Shown: positions 1 through 7,500, counted from the first letter of the stretch. The stretch is 25,072 nt of DNA from Anaerolineae bacterium (GCA_018055515.1 JAGPHL010000011.1:1-25072), one strand, 5' to 3'. Numbers and translations: made by a program. Notes: generated by a model not told the origin, from the sequence alone.

Positions 1-98
1 TCGGGGAAGGCGCGCCCGCGCGAGTGCCCGCTGCGCATCGCATAGGGCGCGAGGGTGAGATCCTCGAGCCGCTCCAATTCCTCGCGTGTACGCACCAT
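1..98 (-). CDS. dgt: dGTPase family protein, N-terminal fragment
   Basis: Partial gene running off the left edge. Reading leftward from an ATG at 98 gives 32 codons starting MVRTREELERLEDLTLAPYA and continuing with a SxxSRGRxFP segment. This matches the conserved start of bacterial deoxyguanosinetriphosphate triphosphohydrolases, where RTREELE...LAPYA..S..SRGR.(Y/F)P comes just before the HD-domain entry. A good AGGAGG ribosome site (105-110 on the plus strand) lies six bases before the ATG, which supports this start. The family removes triphosphate from dGTP or other dNTPs and helps control nucleotide pools. The metal-binding HD residues are outside the window, so activity cannot be judged. 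The gene is too short here to be found by length alone; the call rests on the start motif. Confidence 0.8.
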   Translation of the reverse strand, partial: MVRTREELERLEDLTLAPYAMRSGHSRGRAFP

Positions 99-112
99 GC
101 AGAGCCTCCTCT

Positions 113-347
113 GAAAATAGAGATCAGTGGTCAGCCGTCAGCGAATCAGCGAAAAAAAATCACTTGCGTGGCAAATGTAACGCAAACTTCAGGCTGCGCT
201 CAGGCCGCCCCGGAATGAATTCCGGGTCTGACAGGTCCCAAACAACGCGCTTCAGCGCGGTTGGCTCGTGTCAGGCTGGGGATTCCATCCCCAGCCGACC
301 CGTGAGCCGCCTCGGCTCGTTGCTCACAACTCACATTTTCGCGATGG
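113..347. repeat. Composite intergenic block: 7-bp degenerate repeats around a hairpin element
   Basis: The left edge (113-152) carries TCAG words at 124, 131, 138 and 146, about every 7 bp. The right edge (about 330-347) reads GCTCACAACTCACATTTT, also a 7-bp pattern. Closely similar left and right edges recur at 5388-5467. Between them sits the hairpin element at 207-296. No coding region is supported in 99-365. Confidence 0.5.
207..296 (+). repeat. REP-like hairpin element, copy A
   Basis: Three hairpins lie side by side: CCCGGAAT-GA-ATTCCGGG (209-226), GCGCT-TC-AGCGC (247-258, extended by CAAC/GTTG with one bulged base) and GGCTGGGGAT-TCC-ATCCCCAGCC (274-296, 10 bp). The 25 bases at 207-231 match, with two differences, the reverse complement of 1007-1031 (copy B). 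This looks like a dispersed REP/MITE-type palindromic repeat. The family assignment is inference. Confidence 0.55.
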
Positions 348-365
348 CGATGACGGCGGCCCTGC

Positions 366-776
366 TCACCTGCTGACGGCAATCGCCATCAGGCTGATGA
401 GCAGGCCGATGAGCAAGGTGACGCCGACGAACAACGCCAGGTAACGTTCCAGCCGCGTGGGACGGACGATGCGCCCCGAGATCCACAGGAACAAGCCGCC
501 TGCCAGCGCCAGACCGATGAGCACGCCGCTGGTGTAGACGAGGGCCGTTGCCATTAAACGGGGAAGATCCACCAGGATGATCAACCGTCCCAGCAGGGCG
601 ATGGAGAAGCGGCTACCCAGAAAGGCATACCCGCCGGCAACGAGGAGCGCGCTGAGCATCATCACCACGCCCAGCATGCGCCGCCGCGCCTTCTCGATCC
701 ACAGGGTAAAGCCGCCCAGCAAAAACAGCGCCAGGGCGAAGGTGAAGATGATAATCGAAAGCAGCTCGATCAGCAT
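366..776 (-). CDS. Four-helix integral membrane protein, unknown function
   Basis: A 136-residue, strongly hydrophobic protein. Four membrane segments can be seen at about residues 5-26, 33-55, 76-99 and 112-133. The short charged links include WIEKARRRM after the first helix and SGRIVRPTRLERY after the third. The arginine-rich links after helices 1 and 3 suggest these two loops are cytoplasmic, with both ends outside. The start is well supported: AAAAGGAGGA (plus-strand 781-790) lies four bases before the ATG. A minus-strand promoter (TTGACT, 16 bp, TATACT) lies at 900-927, giving a leader of roughly 115 bases. No conserved catalytic motif is visible and I do not recognise a family. The gene stands alone between dgt and the mevalonate operon and is oriented like both. 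Confidence 0.75.
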   Translation of the reverse strand: MLIELLSIIIFTFALALFLLGGFTLWIEKARRRMLGVVMMLSALLVAGGYAFLGSRFSIALLGRLIILVDLPRLMATALVYTSGVLIGLALAGGLFLWISGRIVRPTRLERYLALFVGVTLLIGLLISLMAIAVSR

Positions 777-899
777 GGAGTCCTCCTTTTGCGGCGTGTG
801 CTGGCTATGGATTGCTCCATGATAACCGGAGACCTGCTTTCAGGCAAGTCAACAAGGCGGGCCTGCCGCTATGGCGCATGATGCGACTTCTTTCCTCGA

Positions 900-927
900 A
901 GTATAGATATGATCGTTTGAGAGTCAA
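900..927 (-). promoter_or_regulatory. Predicted sigma-70 promoter for the membrane-protein gene
   Basis: On the minus strand, TTGACT (927-922) and TATACT (905-900) are separated by 16 bp. Each box matches its consensus at five of six positions. It points toward the gene ending at 366. Confidence 0.5.
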
Positions 928-985
928 GTTTTTGCCATCAAGCTACCGGCAGCAATCAGCTCCCTCGCTCAAGCGCCTCGTTTGG

Positions 986-1031
986 AAGCCGGCTTCAGCC
1001 GGCTTATCAGGCCCGGAATTCATGCCGGGGC
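986..1031 (-). repeat. REP-like hairpin element, copy B (inverted to copy A)
   Basis: A perfect 9-bp hairpin AAGCCGGCT-TC-AGCCGGCTT (986-1005) is followed by a GCCCGG...CCGGGGC palindrome (1011-1031). Read on the minus strand, the 25 bases at 1031-1007 match copy A (207-231) with two differences. The stem of the neighbouring hairpin differs in sequence but has the same TTCA-centred layout. Confidence 0.55.
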
Positions 1032-1077
1032 TTGGTCATGAGCTGCGTTTTCGCCGTTCTACTGCGCGCCCCAAAGT

Positions 1078-1126
1078 AAAAACGCCGTCTACGCGGTCCC
1101 CAAATCCGGGAATCGCGTAGACGGCG
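1078..1126 (-). terminator. Strong intrinsic terminator of the mevalonate operon
   Basis: A perfect 13-bp stem, CGCCGTCTACGCG (1083-1095) with CGCGTAGACGGCG (1114-1126), can be extended by TCCC/GGGA inside the loop. On the minus strand it is followed directly by TTTTT (1082-1078). It lies about 25 bases after the stop codon of the DUF35 gene, as expected for the end of the operon transcript. Confidence 0.85.
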
Positions 1127-1152
1127 CTGACGTGTGACCAATGGGGAATCGG

Positions 1153-1563
1153 CTAGGCGTGGCCCCATCCCGCCGGGCGGAACTTGTAGCCGTAGATGAT
1201 CGTGCCTTCGTCGCCCTGCGCGCGCAACTTGCGGGTGACCATCTCCACCGGCATCCCGATGCGCACATCCTCCGGCGCCACATCGGTGAGCTGGGCCGTG
1301 ACCATCGGGCCTTCCTCCAGCTTGATCAGCGCCACGGTGTAGGGAACAAACCCCTCGAAGCCCTCAGGCGCGCTGTTGAGCGTGCTGAAAGTGTAAACCT
1401 CGCCGCGCCCGCTCAGGCGATAGGGTTCCTTTGCCGGCTGCTTGCATTCCGGGCAGATGTCCCGCGGCGGGAAAATCTTGGCCTTGCAATGCGGGCATTC
1501 TTCTCCCTCCAGACGATACCGCTGACCCTTCAACCGCCAATCGTGAGCAACTTTTCCTTCCAT
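1153..1563 (-). CDS. DUF35 OB-fold / zinc-ribbon protein, partner of the thiolase-HMG-CoA synthase pair
   Basis: A 136-residue protein of the Zn-ribbon/OB-fold (DUF35) family. An N-terminal rubredoxin-like ribbon has Cys23-x2-Cys26 and Cys37-x2-Cys40 (ECPHC, ICPEC). It is followed by an OB-fold beginning GRGEVYTFSTL at about residue 52 and ending near FRPAGW. In archaea, proteins of this family hold acetoacetyl-CoA thiolase and HMG-CoA synthase in one complex so that acetoacetyl-CoA passes between them. Here the gene follows the thiolase and synthase genes, so I infer the same role. A 95-base gap separates it from the thiolase gene. AAAGGAG lies 7-8 bases before the ATG. A strong terminator follows. 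The length is normal and all four ribbon cysteines are present. Confidence 0.88.
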   Translation of the reverse strand: MEGKVAHDWRLKGQRYRLEGEECPHCKAKIFPPRDICPECKQPAKEPYRLSGRGEVYTFSTLNSAPEGFEGFVPYTVALIKLEEGPMVTAQLTDVAPEDVRIGMPVEMVTRKLRAQGDEGTIIYGYKFRPAGWGHA

Positions 1564-1632
1564 GAGAGATCTCCTTTCTGAGAATCAAGCATTGTCAAAC
1601 ATAATGCGCGCTGTGGAGGGCTGTTCTCTTTA

Positions 1633-1660
1633 ACGCATCACTCGTTACGCATTACTGCTC
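1633..1660. repeat. Four-unit 7-bp degenerate tandem repeat
   Basis: Reads ACGCATC, ACTCGTT, ACGCATT, ACTGCTC without gaps, ending in the thiolase stop codon. The pattern is effectively a 14-bp unit present twice. It is one of several short-period tracts in this window. Confidence 0.5.
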
Positions 1661-2816
1661 ACCCCATCGCTTCCAAAATCGTCGTGATGATGGTGGCGCC
1701 GCTGCCGCCGATGTTCTGGGTCATGCCCAGGCGCGGATGGTGCAGCTGATTTTTCCCCGCCAGCCCCCGCAATTGCAGGACGGCCTCCACGACCTGATAC
1801 ATGCCCGTCGCACCGACAGGATGCCCCCGCGACTTCAGCCCGCCCATGGTGGCGATGGGAATTCGCCCCTCCAGCGTGATCTCCCCATCGAGCGCCAACC
1901 GCACGCCCTGCCCCCGCTCGGCGAAGCCGGCCGCCTCCAGGCTCAGCGCCGACATGATGGTAAAGGCGTCGTGCAGCTCGAAGAAGCTGATGTCCTGCGG
2001 CTTCACCTTCGCCATCTCATAAGCGCGCTTGACCGACAGGCGCGCTGCTTCCAGCGCCAGCGGATCCTTGCGATCGTGGACGGCGATCGGCGCCGTGGCG
2101 ATGCCTGACCCGCGAATGCGGATCGGCGCCGGGCTGAGGGTGCGCGCATACTCCGCGGGCGCCAGGACCACCGCCGCAGCTCCATCGCAGACCGGCGAGG
2201 CGTCGAGCAGGCCCACCGGGTCGGCGATGGTGGCGCAATGTGCGTATTGTTCCGGCGTCACCTTCATGTGAAACATCGCGTTGGGATTTTTCATCCCGTT
2301 GGCGTGCGCCGTCACCACGAAATTGGCGAAATCCTTGCGTTCCCAGCCGTATTCGTACATGTAGCGGCGCATCAACAGCGCGTTGAGGCTCACAAACGAC
2401 ACGCCCTGCGCGACCTCGTATTCCGCGTCCGCCGCCATGGCCAGCGCCGCCGTCGTCTCACGCCCCGACGTGTCCGTCATCTTCTCCACGCCGGTCACCA
2501 ACACGAGATCGTTCATCCCGCTGGCGACCGCCATCATTCCCACGCGCAGCGCTGCCGCGCCCGAAGCGCACGCCGCTTCTACCTTCAAAGCCTCGGCGCC
2601 CGATTGTCCCAGCTCATCGGCGAGCAACGCGCCGAGGTGTTCTTGACCGGTGATTTCACCCGAAAGCATATTGCCGACATAGATGGCGTCCACTTTCTCG
2701 ATGCGGGCATCCTGGAGCGCGTTCAGCGCCGCTTCCAGCGCCAGATGCCGCAGGCTGATGGGCCAATGTTCTTGAACCGGCGTTTGGCCGATGCCGATAA
2801 TGGCTACGTCGCGCAT
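1659..2816 (-). CDS. Thiolase (acetyl-CoA C-acetyltransferase), archaeal / SCP2-like type
   Basis: A 385-residue thiolase, the usual family length. It condenses two acetyl-CoA to acetoacetyl-CoA, the first step toward mevalonate. The nucleophile is Cys83 in EAACASGAAAL. His282 lies in ELHDAF and His332 in SRGHPVGATG. The second catalytic cysteine of classical biosynthetic thiolases (CxG near the C-terminus) is absent: that site reads NIGGSGAT (residues 368-375), as in archaeal and SCP2-type thiolases. Its ribosome site AGGAGG overlaps the stop codon of the synthase gene (TAGGAGG), so the two are translationally coupled, nine bases apart. With the DUF35 protein downstream, the three probably form a channelling complex. 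The exact substrate cannot be proved from sequence, but the operon makes acetyl-CoA the likely one. Confidence 0.9.
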   Translation of the reverse strand: MRDVAIIGIGQTPVQEHWPISLRHLALEAALNALQDARIEKVDAIYVGNMLSGEITGQEHLGALLADELGQSGAEALKVEAACASGAAALRVGMMAVASGMNDLVLVTGVEKMTDTSGRETTAALAMAADAEYEVAQGVSFVSLNALLMRRYMYEYGWERKDFANFVVTAHANGMKNPNAMFHMKVTPEQYAHCATIADPVGLLDASPVCDGAAAVVLAPAEYARTLSPAPIRIRGSGIATAPIAVHDRKDPLALEAARLSVKRAYEMAKVKPQDISFFELHDAFTIMSALSLEAAGFAERGQGVRLALDGEITLEGRIPIATMGGLKSRGHPVGATGMYQVVEAVLQLRGLAGKNQLHHPRLGMTQNIGGSGATIITTILEAMG

Positions 2817-2825
2817 CCGTGCCTC

Positions 2826-3890
2826 CTACTTCACCAGCAGTTTGCCGCGATAGCGGACATACAGACCGTAGTCAATTTCCACGCGGCGGGCGATATAGTC
2901 TTGCACCAGCGGCGCGTTATGTCGCCGCTCCTCCAGCGCCTCGGTGATGTCCCACACGAAAGCGTCGGAGCCGGCGCCGGAGCCAAAGCTGACCATGAGA
3001 ATGCGATCCCCCGCTTTGGCGACGTCCAGCGTCGCCGAGAAGCCCGTCACCGCCGCGCCGGCGTAGGTGTTCCCGATGCGGTTGCTGATCAGACCCGGCT
3101 CCAGCTGCTCTTTGGTGAAGCCCAGCCGCTTGCCCACCCGCTCCGGGAATTTGACGTTGGGCTGATGGAAGATGGCGTAGGTGAAGTCCTGGGGCCCCAA
3201 GCCCATCTCCTCCAGCAGCGCCTCGGCCGCGGATTGAATGTGGTGGAAGTAAGCCGGTTCGCCGGTAAAGCGTCCGCCGTGGCTGGGATAATGTTGATAG
3301 GCGCGCCGCCAGAAGTCGGGCGTGTCGGTGACGAAGGAGAGCGACCCGCGCAGCACCGCGAGTGCCTCTTCCGCCGGCCCCACGATGAAGGCGGTTCCGC
3401 CGGAGGCGGCGGTGTATTCCAGCGCATCGCCGGGCCGCCCTTGCGCCGTGTCCGCGCCGATGGCCAGGGCGTAGCGCGCCATGCCGGAGCCGACCAGGCC
3501 GATGGCCGCCTGCAGCGCCTCGGTGCCGGCCTTGCAGGCGAATTCCAGGTCCGCCGCCAGGTGATAGGGAGACGTGCCGAGCGCTTCAGCCACCACCGTC
3601 GAACTCGGCTTGACGGCGTAGGGATGCGATTCGCTGCCTATCCACACCGCGCGGATGTCTTCGGGATCAATGCCGGCGCGACTCAGAGCGTTGCGCGCGG
3701 CCTCGATCGCAATGGTGATCGTGTCCTCATCCAATCCGGCGACGGCCTTTTCCTTGATGGGCCCCCCCTCATCGCCGCTGCCCCAGATGCGGCTGATTTC
3801 CGCATTGGGCAGGCGGTACATGGGCACGTACGAGCCATAACCGACAATCCCCACCGGGCGTTGTGGATGCATGGTCCAACGTTCTGCCAC
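2826..3890 (-). CDS. Hydroxymethylglutaryl-CoA synthase, archaeal type
   Basis: A 354-residue HMG-CoA synthase of the short archaeal type. It joins acetyl-CoA and acetoacetyl-CoA to give HMG-CoA. Visible features are VGIVGYGSYVPMYRL at the start, Glu87 in GSESHPYAVKPSS, the acylated cysteine Cys119 in LEFACKAGTEALQ, His242 in FHQPN and the C-terminal SFGSGAGSDAF loop. The start is GTG at 3890, chosen because CAGGAGG (plus-strand 3896-3902) lies five bases before it. An internal ATG at residue 7 has no comparable site. The gene lies 48 bases after the reductase gene and is coupled to the thiolase gene. Bacterial MvaS proteins are usually longer and lack this close operon with thiolase and DUF35, so this is the archaeal arrangement. 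Confidence 0.92.
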   Translation of the reverse strand: MAERWTMHPQRPVGIVGYGSYVPMYRLPNAEISRIWGSGDEGGPIKEKAVAGLDEDTITIAIEAARNALSRAGIDPEDIRAVWIGSESHPYAVKPSSTVVAEALGTSPYHLAADLEFACKAGTEALQAAIGLVGSGMARYALAIGADTAQGRPGDALEYTAASGGTAFIVGPAEEALAVLRGSLSFVTDTPDFWRRAYQHYPSHGGRFTGEPAYFHHIQSAAEALLEEMGLGPQDFTYAIFHQPNVKFPERVGKRLGFTKEQLEPGLISNRIGNTYAGAAVTGFSATLDVAKAGDRILMVSFGSGAGSDAFVWDITEALEERRHNAPLVQDYIARRVEIDYGLYVRYRGKLLVK

Positions 3891-3938
3891 AATGACCTCC
3901 TGATTCCAGTTTCGGCGCGACGGCCACGGAGCGCCGCC

Positions 3939-5258
3939 TCACGCGGCGCCGTGATCCTCGCGGTAAAAATGCTCTAACCAGGCCGTGGCGCGATCCACGC
4001 GGATGACGCCCTCGGCGATCATGGCCTCGGCGACGCGCTCGATGGCTTCTCCCGTAGCGCCGGCTGCCATGGCGACCTGCCGGGCGTGCAGGCCCATGTG
4101 TCCCTTCTGGATGCCCTCCGTCGCCAGGGCGCGGAGCGCGGCGAGATTCTGCGCCAGTCCCACGCTTGCGACGATCTCCGCCAGCTCGCGGGCAGTCTGC
4201 GCCCCCAGGATTTTGAGCGCGACCCGCGCCGTCGGATGCACGCGCGTCGCCCCGCCGACGATGCCCAATGCCAGGGGCAGCTCCAGGCTGCCGACGAGGT
4301 TGCCCTTCCCATCGCGCTGCCACGTGCTGAGGCTCGTGTAGCGCCCCTCGCGGGCGGCGTAGGCATGGGCCCCCGCTTCGACGGCGCGCCAGTCGTTCCC
4401 CGTAGCGAGCACGACCGCATCTATGCCGTTCATGATGCCTTTGTTGTGCGTCGCGGCGCGGTAGGGATCGGCGGCAGCGAAGGCCCAGGCCTGTTCGATG
4501 CCGAGGGCGACCGTTTCGCCGCTGAAGCTACCAAACGCCAGCGCGTTTTCGGGGATGACGACCCCGGCGCGCGCCAGGCGACGATCCGCCAGGTTGCTCA
4601 GAATGCGCAGGAAGACTTTGCCGCCGGTGAGCCGTGCGATTTCCGGCGCGAGGCGCTCACAGGCGGTGTTGATGGCGTTGGCACCCATCGCGTCGCGCAC
4701 GTCGTAGAGCAGGTGCACGATGAGCATGGGGCCGGCGGGCGTCTCCGGCAGGAGGCGGACTTCCAGGTCTCGCGCGCCGCCGCCCAGCTGCGCAAGGACG
4801 GGGTCCACGGCGTGCGCCAGGGCCAGCAGCGCCGCTTTCTCCGCCAGAAGGCGCGTTTGCGCGGTCTCGAGATCGTCGAGGCCCATGACCTGCAGCTGTC
4901 CGATCATCACCGGCTCGTCGGCGCTCGCGCTGAAGCCGCCGCCGGCGCGCGCCAGCCGGGCCGCCAGCGAGGCCCCCGCGACGACCGACGGTTCCTCGAT
5001 CACCATGGGCACCAGCACGTCGCGGCCGTTCACCGTGAAATTGGTGGCGATGCCGAGTGGCAGGCCGTAGATCCCGATGACGTTCTCGATCATGGCCGCG
5101 CCGTGTTCCACATCCAGGCCCAAAATGCCGGAGAGCACGGCTTGCTCTTCGGCATTCAGCGCGGCCCAGTCGGCGACCAGCCGCAGACGTTCAGCGCCGC
5201 TCAGATTATAAAATCCCGCAATACGGGAACTGTGTTCCACAGGCAGACTACTCCCCAT
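3939..5258 (-). CDS. mvaA: Hydroxymethylglutaryl-CoA reductase, class II, degradative-family fold
   Basis: A 439-residue class II HMG-CoA reductase, which reduces HMG-CoA to mevalonate (or the reverse in some species). Conserved motifs are ENVIG (58-62), catalytic Glu89 in IEEPSVVAGAS, DAMGAN (189-194), catalytic Lys273 in THNKGIMNG, Asp289 in ATGND, and His387 in KGHMGLHARQ near the C-terminus. The DAMGAN motif is typical of class II enzymes, in which NADH use is common, but cofactor choice cannot be settled here. It is the first gene of the operon with synthase, thiolase and DUF35, which argues for synthesis rather than breakdown of mevalonate. The start ATG has only a weak AGG before it, but SRIAGFYNLSGAER just inside matches the family start. 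No mevalonate kinase genes are in the window. Confidence 0.93.
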   Translation of the reverse strand: MGSSLPVEHSSRIAGFYNLSGAERLRLVADWAALNAEEQAVLSGILGLDVEHGAAMIENVIGIYGLPLGIATNFTVNGRDVLVPMVIEEPSVVAGASLAARLARAGGGFSASADEPVMIGQLQVMGLDDLETAQTRLLAEKAALLALAHAVDPVLAQLGGGARDLEVRLLPETPAGPMLIVHLLYDVRDAMGANAINTACERLAPEIARLTGGKVFLRILSNLADRRLARAGVVIPENALAFGSFSGETVALGIEQAWAFAAADPYRAATHNKGIMNGIDAVVLATGNDWRAVEAGAHAYAAREGRYTSLSTWQRDGKGNLVGSLELPLALGIVGGATRVHPTARVALKILGAQTARELAEIVASVGLAQNLAALRALATEGIQKGHMGLHARQVAMAAGATGEAIERVAEAMIAEGVIRVDRATAWLEHFYREDHGAA

Positions 5259-5298
5259 ATCCTGGCTATCTTTTAACGCTCACATCTTAGCATAAAGC

Positions 5299-5316
5299 AG
5301 CTCTCAAAAGCTCTCA
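5299..5316. promoter_or_regulatory. Direct repeat AGCTCTCA, 10-bp spacing, possible operator
   Basis: AGCTCTCA occurs at 5299-5306 and again at 5309-5316, exactly one DNA helical turn apart. It lies about 40-60 bases upstream of the reductase start and close to the possible extended -10 box. Binding by a regulator is inference only. Confidence 0.3.
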
Positions 5317-5387
5317 GACCTGTTTCAAAGCCTTCCAAACATCGGCGAACTTGCTTTCTCGGCTAATCAGGTATATGCTTTTCCTCG

Positions 5388-5467
5388 GAAAATAGAGAGC
5401 AGTGAGCCGTGAGTAGAGAGCCGTTGTAGCCTTCGATTACGACTCGCAGCTCACAATTCACATTTTT
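5388..5467. repeat. 7-bp degenerate repeat block resembling 113-347
   Basis: The left part reads GAGAGCA, GTGAGCC, GTGAGTA, GAGAGCC, GTTGTAG from 5395. The right part reads GCTCACAATTCACATTTT. The left edge GAAAATAGAGA-N-CAGTG and this right edge are nearly the same as the two edges of the block at 113-347. Confidence 0.5.
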
Positions 5468-5546
5468 GTCATCGGCGGTGTGCCGCAGGCTCGTGACAAT
5501 TCTTCATTAAACGGCATCTGAAATGAGATGTCCCCAGGCGGCGCAA

Positions 5547-5616
5547 AGAATTTTCACCATGAAGGCGTAGAGGACACGGATTTTCTCGCTGCCCTTGGCG
5601 TCTCTGGTAAATTTCC
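5547..5616. repeat. Degenerate MITE-like inverted-repeat stretch
   Basis: The ends TTTTCACCATGAAGGCG and (reverse complement) AATTTACCAGAGACGCC are partly alike, giving an imperfect inverted repeat around a short core. Similar 'TTTTCACCA..AAGGC' intergenic words are common in some environmental bacterial genomes from memory. I can only offer it as a weak candidate. Confidence 0.25.
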
Positions 5617-5664
5617 AATGAGGGTGACTGAAGCGTGAATCCAGTTGCCGGGTGAGGGGCGCGT

Positions 5665-7500
5665 GTGTTAAAAGAACTGCATATCCGGGATTTTGCCATT
5701 ATTGACGAATTGCATTTGAACCTGGAGCCGGGTTTCAACATTCTCACGGGGGAAACCGGCGCCGGTAAATCTATCGTGATTGATGCGGTGATGCTGTTGT
5801 TGGGCGGGCGCGCCGATGCGACGGCGATCCGCGAGGGCGCCACGCGCGCCTCGGTCGAAGGGATGTTTCAGCTCGACGCCGGGCAGCAGGCGCGGCTCGC
5901 GCCGCTCCTCGAACAGGAGGGGCTGGATAGCGAGGCCGCCGATGTGCTGTGGCTGAGCCGCGAGCTCCGCGACAATGGCCGTTCGGTCGCGCGCGTCAAC
6001 GGCTCGGTGGTCGCGGCGGCGTTGTTGCGCCAGCTTGGCGAGCAGTTGGTGGACATTCACGGGCAGAGCGAGCATCTGAGTCTCCTGCGGGTCGCGGAGC
6101 ATGTGCAGCTGCTGGATCGCTTTGCCGATCTTGGAGAATTGCGGGAGCGCGTCGCGGAGGCCATCCGGCGCTTGCAGGCCGTGCGGCGGGAGTTGCAGGC
6201 GCTGCGCCAGGACGAAAGCAGCCGGATGCAGCGGCAGGACTTGTTGCGCTTCCAGCTGCAGGAGCTCACGGCCGCGGCGTTACAGATCGGCGAGGAGGAC
6301 GAGCTTGAGGCGGAGCGCGTCCGCCTGGCGAATGCGGAGCAGTTGGCGTCGCTGACGGCGACGTTGCTGACGCTGCTCGAGGAGGGCGCGGAAGAGTCGC
6401 CGGCGGTGCTCGACCTGTTGGGCCAGGGGCAACGGGAGATGGCCGCGCTGGTGCGGGTGGATCCCTCGCTGAGCTCTCAGGAGAGCGCCTGGCTGGAAGC
6501 GGTGTATCAGCTCGAGGATCTGGCGCGCTCCCTGCGGGAGTACCTGGGCCGCATCGAGTTCAACCCGCGCCGTCTGCAGCAGGTCGAGGAGCGTCTGGCG
6601 TTGATTCACAGCCTGCGGCGCAAATACGGCGGCGACATCCCTGAGATTCTGGCCTATGCGACCAGAATCGCGGCGGAGTTAGAAGCTCTGGAGCACAGCG
6701 ACGAGCGCATCGCCGGGTTAGAAGAAGCGGTGGCGGCGTACAGTGCGGCGGCGGCGGAATTGTGTGGGACGCTGTCGGCGGCGCGACGAGATGCCGCGCG
6801 ACGGCTGGCTGCCGGCGTCGAGGGGGAGCTGGCCGATTTGCGCATGGGGGGGACGCGGTTTGGCGTCGCGTTCCGCTGTGAGGCGGACCCCGCCGGTCTG
6901 CCGCTGGAAACGGCGCTGCCGGCGGAGGTGTGGGTCACGGCAGACGCCGTCGAGGTCCAGGACGCCGCCCCCGTGTCGTCCGCCGCTTTCGATCTCACGG
7001 GGGTGGAGCAGGTGGAATTCCTGATCGCGCCGAATGTGGGCGAGGGACTCAAGCCGCTGGCGCGCATCGCTTCAGGGGGGGAGACGGCGCGGCTCATGCT
7101 GGCGCTCAAGACGGTGCTCTCGCGCGCCGATCGCACACCGACGTTGATTTTCGACGAGATTGATCAGGGCATCGGCGGGCGCGTTGGGGCCATTGTCGGT
7201 GCCAAGCTCTGGCGGCTGACCCGGCCAACGGGAGCGGCCGCGGGGGACGGACAGCCGGCGCATCAGGTGTTGTGCATCACCCATTTGCCGCAGCTGGCCG
7301 CGTTTGGCGATGCCCATTACGGCGTGCAAAAGGCCGTGGTGGAAGGGCGCACGGTGACCACGGTGCGGCGTTTGGAAGCGGCGGCGCGGGTGGAGGAGCT
7401 GGCGCAGATGTTGGGGACGCAGGGCGCGGCCTCGCGGCAGGGCGCGGAAGAACTCCTGGCGCAGGCGGCCGCGCATAAAAGCGGGTTTGCTGACTCTTAG
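5665..7500 (+). CDS. recN: DNA repair protein RecN
   Basis: A 611-residue SMC-like ATPase, slightly longer than most RecN proteins (about 550-580). RecN acts early in double-strand-break repair. The N-terminal half has MLKELHIRDFAIIDEL and the Walker A motif GETGAGKS (29-36). The RecN-typical VNGSVV...LGEQLVDIHGQSEHLSLL follows at about 110-147. The middle is a glutamate- and arginine-rich coiled coil. The C-terminal half has the ABC signature ASGGE (about 468-472), Walker B LIFDEID (about 494-500) and the ITHLPQLAAFGD switch. The start is GTG at 5665 with GAGGGG seven bases upstream; it gives the conserved family N-terminus. No terminator is visible after the gene, and the next promoter overlaps its last codons. 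Confidence 0.95.
   Translation: MLKELHIRDFAIIDELHLNLEPGFNILTGETGAGKSIVIDAVMLLLGGRADATAIREGATRASVEGMFQLDAGQQARLAPLLEQEGLDSEAADVLWLSRELRDNGRSVARVNGSVVAAALLRQLGEQLVDIHGQSEHLSLLRVAEHVQLLDRFADLGELRERVAEAIRRLQAVRRELQALRQDESSRMQRQDLLRFQLQELTAAALQIGEEDELEAERVRLANAEQLASLTATLLTLLEEGAEESPAVLDLLGQGQREMAALVRVDPSLSSQESAWLEAVYQLEDLARSLREYLGRIEFNPRRLQQVEERLALIHSLRRKYGGDIPEILAYATRIAAELEALEHSDERIAGLEEAVAAYSAAAAELCGTLSAARRDAARRLAAGVEGELADLRMGGTRFGVAFRCEADPAGLPLETALPAEVWVTADAVEVQDAAPVSSAAFDLTGVEQVEFLIAPNVGEGLKPLARIASGGETARLMLALKTVLSRADRTPTLIFDEIDQGIGGRVGAIVGAKLWRLTRPTGAAAGDGQPAHQVLCITHLPQLAAFGDAHYGVQKAVVEGRTVTTVRRLEAAARVEELAQMLGTQGAASRQGAEELLAQAAAHKSGFADS

Larger units (their letters stand above)
777..1152. other. 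Intergenic region: promoter, REP-like copy B and terminator
   Basis: This 376-base stretch has no supported gene. It holds the promoter of the membrane-protein gene (900-927), one copy of a hairpin repeat (986-1031) and the terminator of the DUF35 gene (1078-1126). An open frame across 812-1120 on the plus strand runs through the hairpin repeat, has no ribosome site and resembles no protein family, so it is not called. Confidence 0.6.
5259..5664. other. Divergent intergenic region between the HMG-CoA reductase operon and recN
   Basis: This 406-base stretch holds no supported gene. It contains a 10-bp-spaced direct repeat near the reductase gene (5299-5316), a possible minus-strand extended -10 box (TGCTAAGAT, 5292-5284), a small inverted repeat TTTTCC-TC-GGAAAA (5379-5392), a 7-bp repeat block (5388-5467) and a degenerate MITE-like stretch (5547-5616). 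Both flanking genes must be transcribed from here. Confidence 0.55.

Noticed and set aside
812..1120. 102-codon plus-strand open frame
   Set aside because: Crosses the hairpin repeat and terminator, has no ribosome site and no recognisable protein features.
2238..3977. 579-codon open frame on the plus strand
   Set aside because: It lies antisense to the thiolase and HMG-CoA synthase genes, is rich in His and Arg as GC-rich antisense frames are, and has no family motif.
4086..5276. 396-codon plus-strand open frame over the reductase gene
   Set aside because: An antisense shadow of HMG-CoA reductase, whose catalytic motifs are unmistakable.
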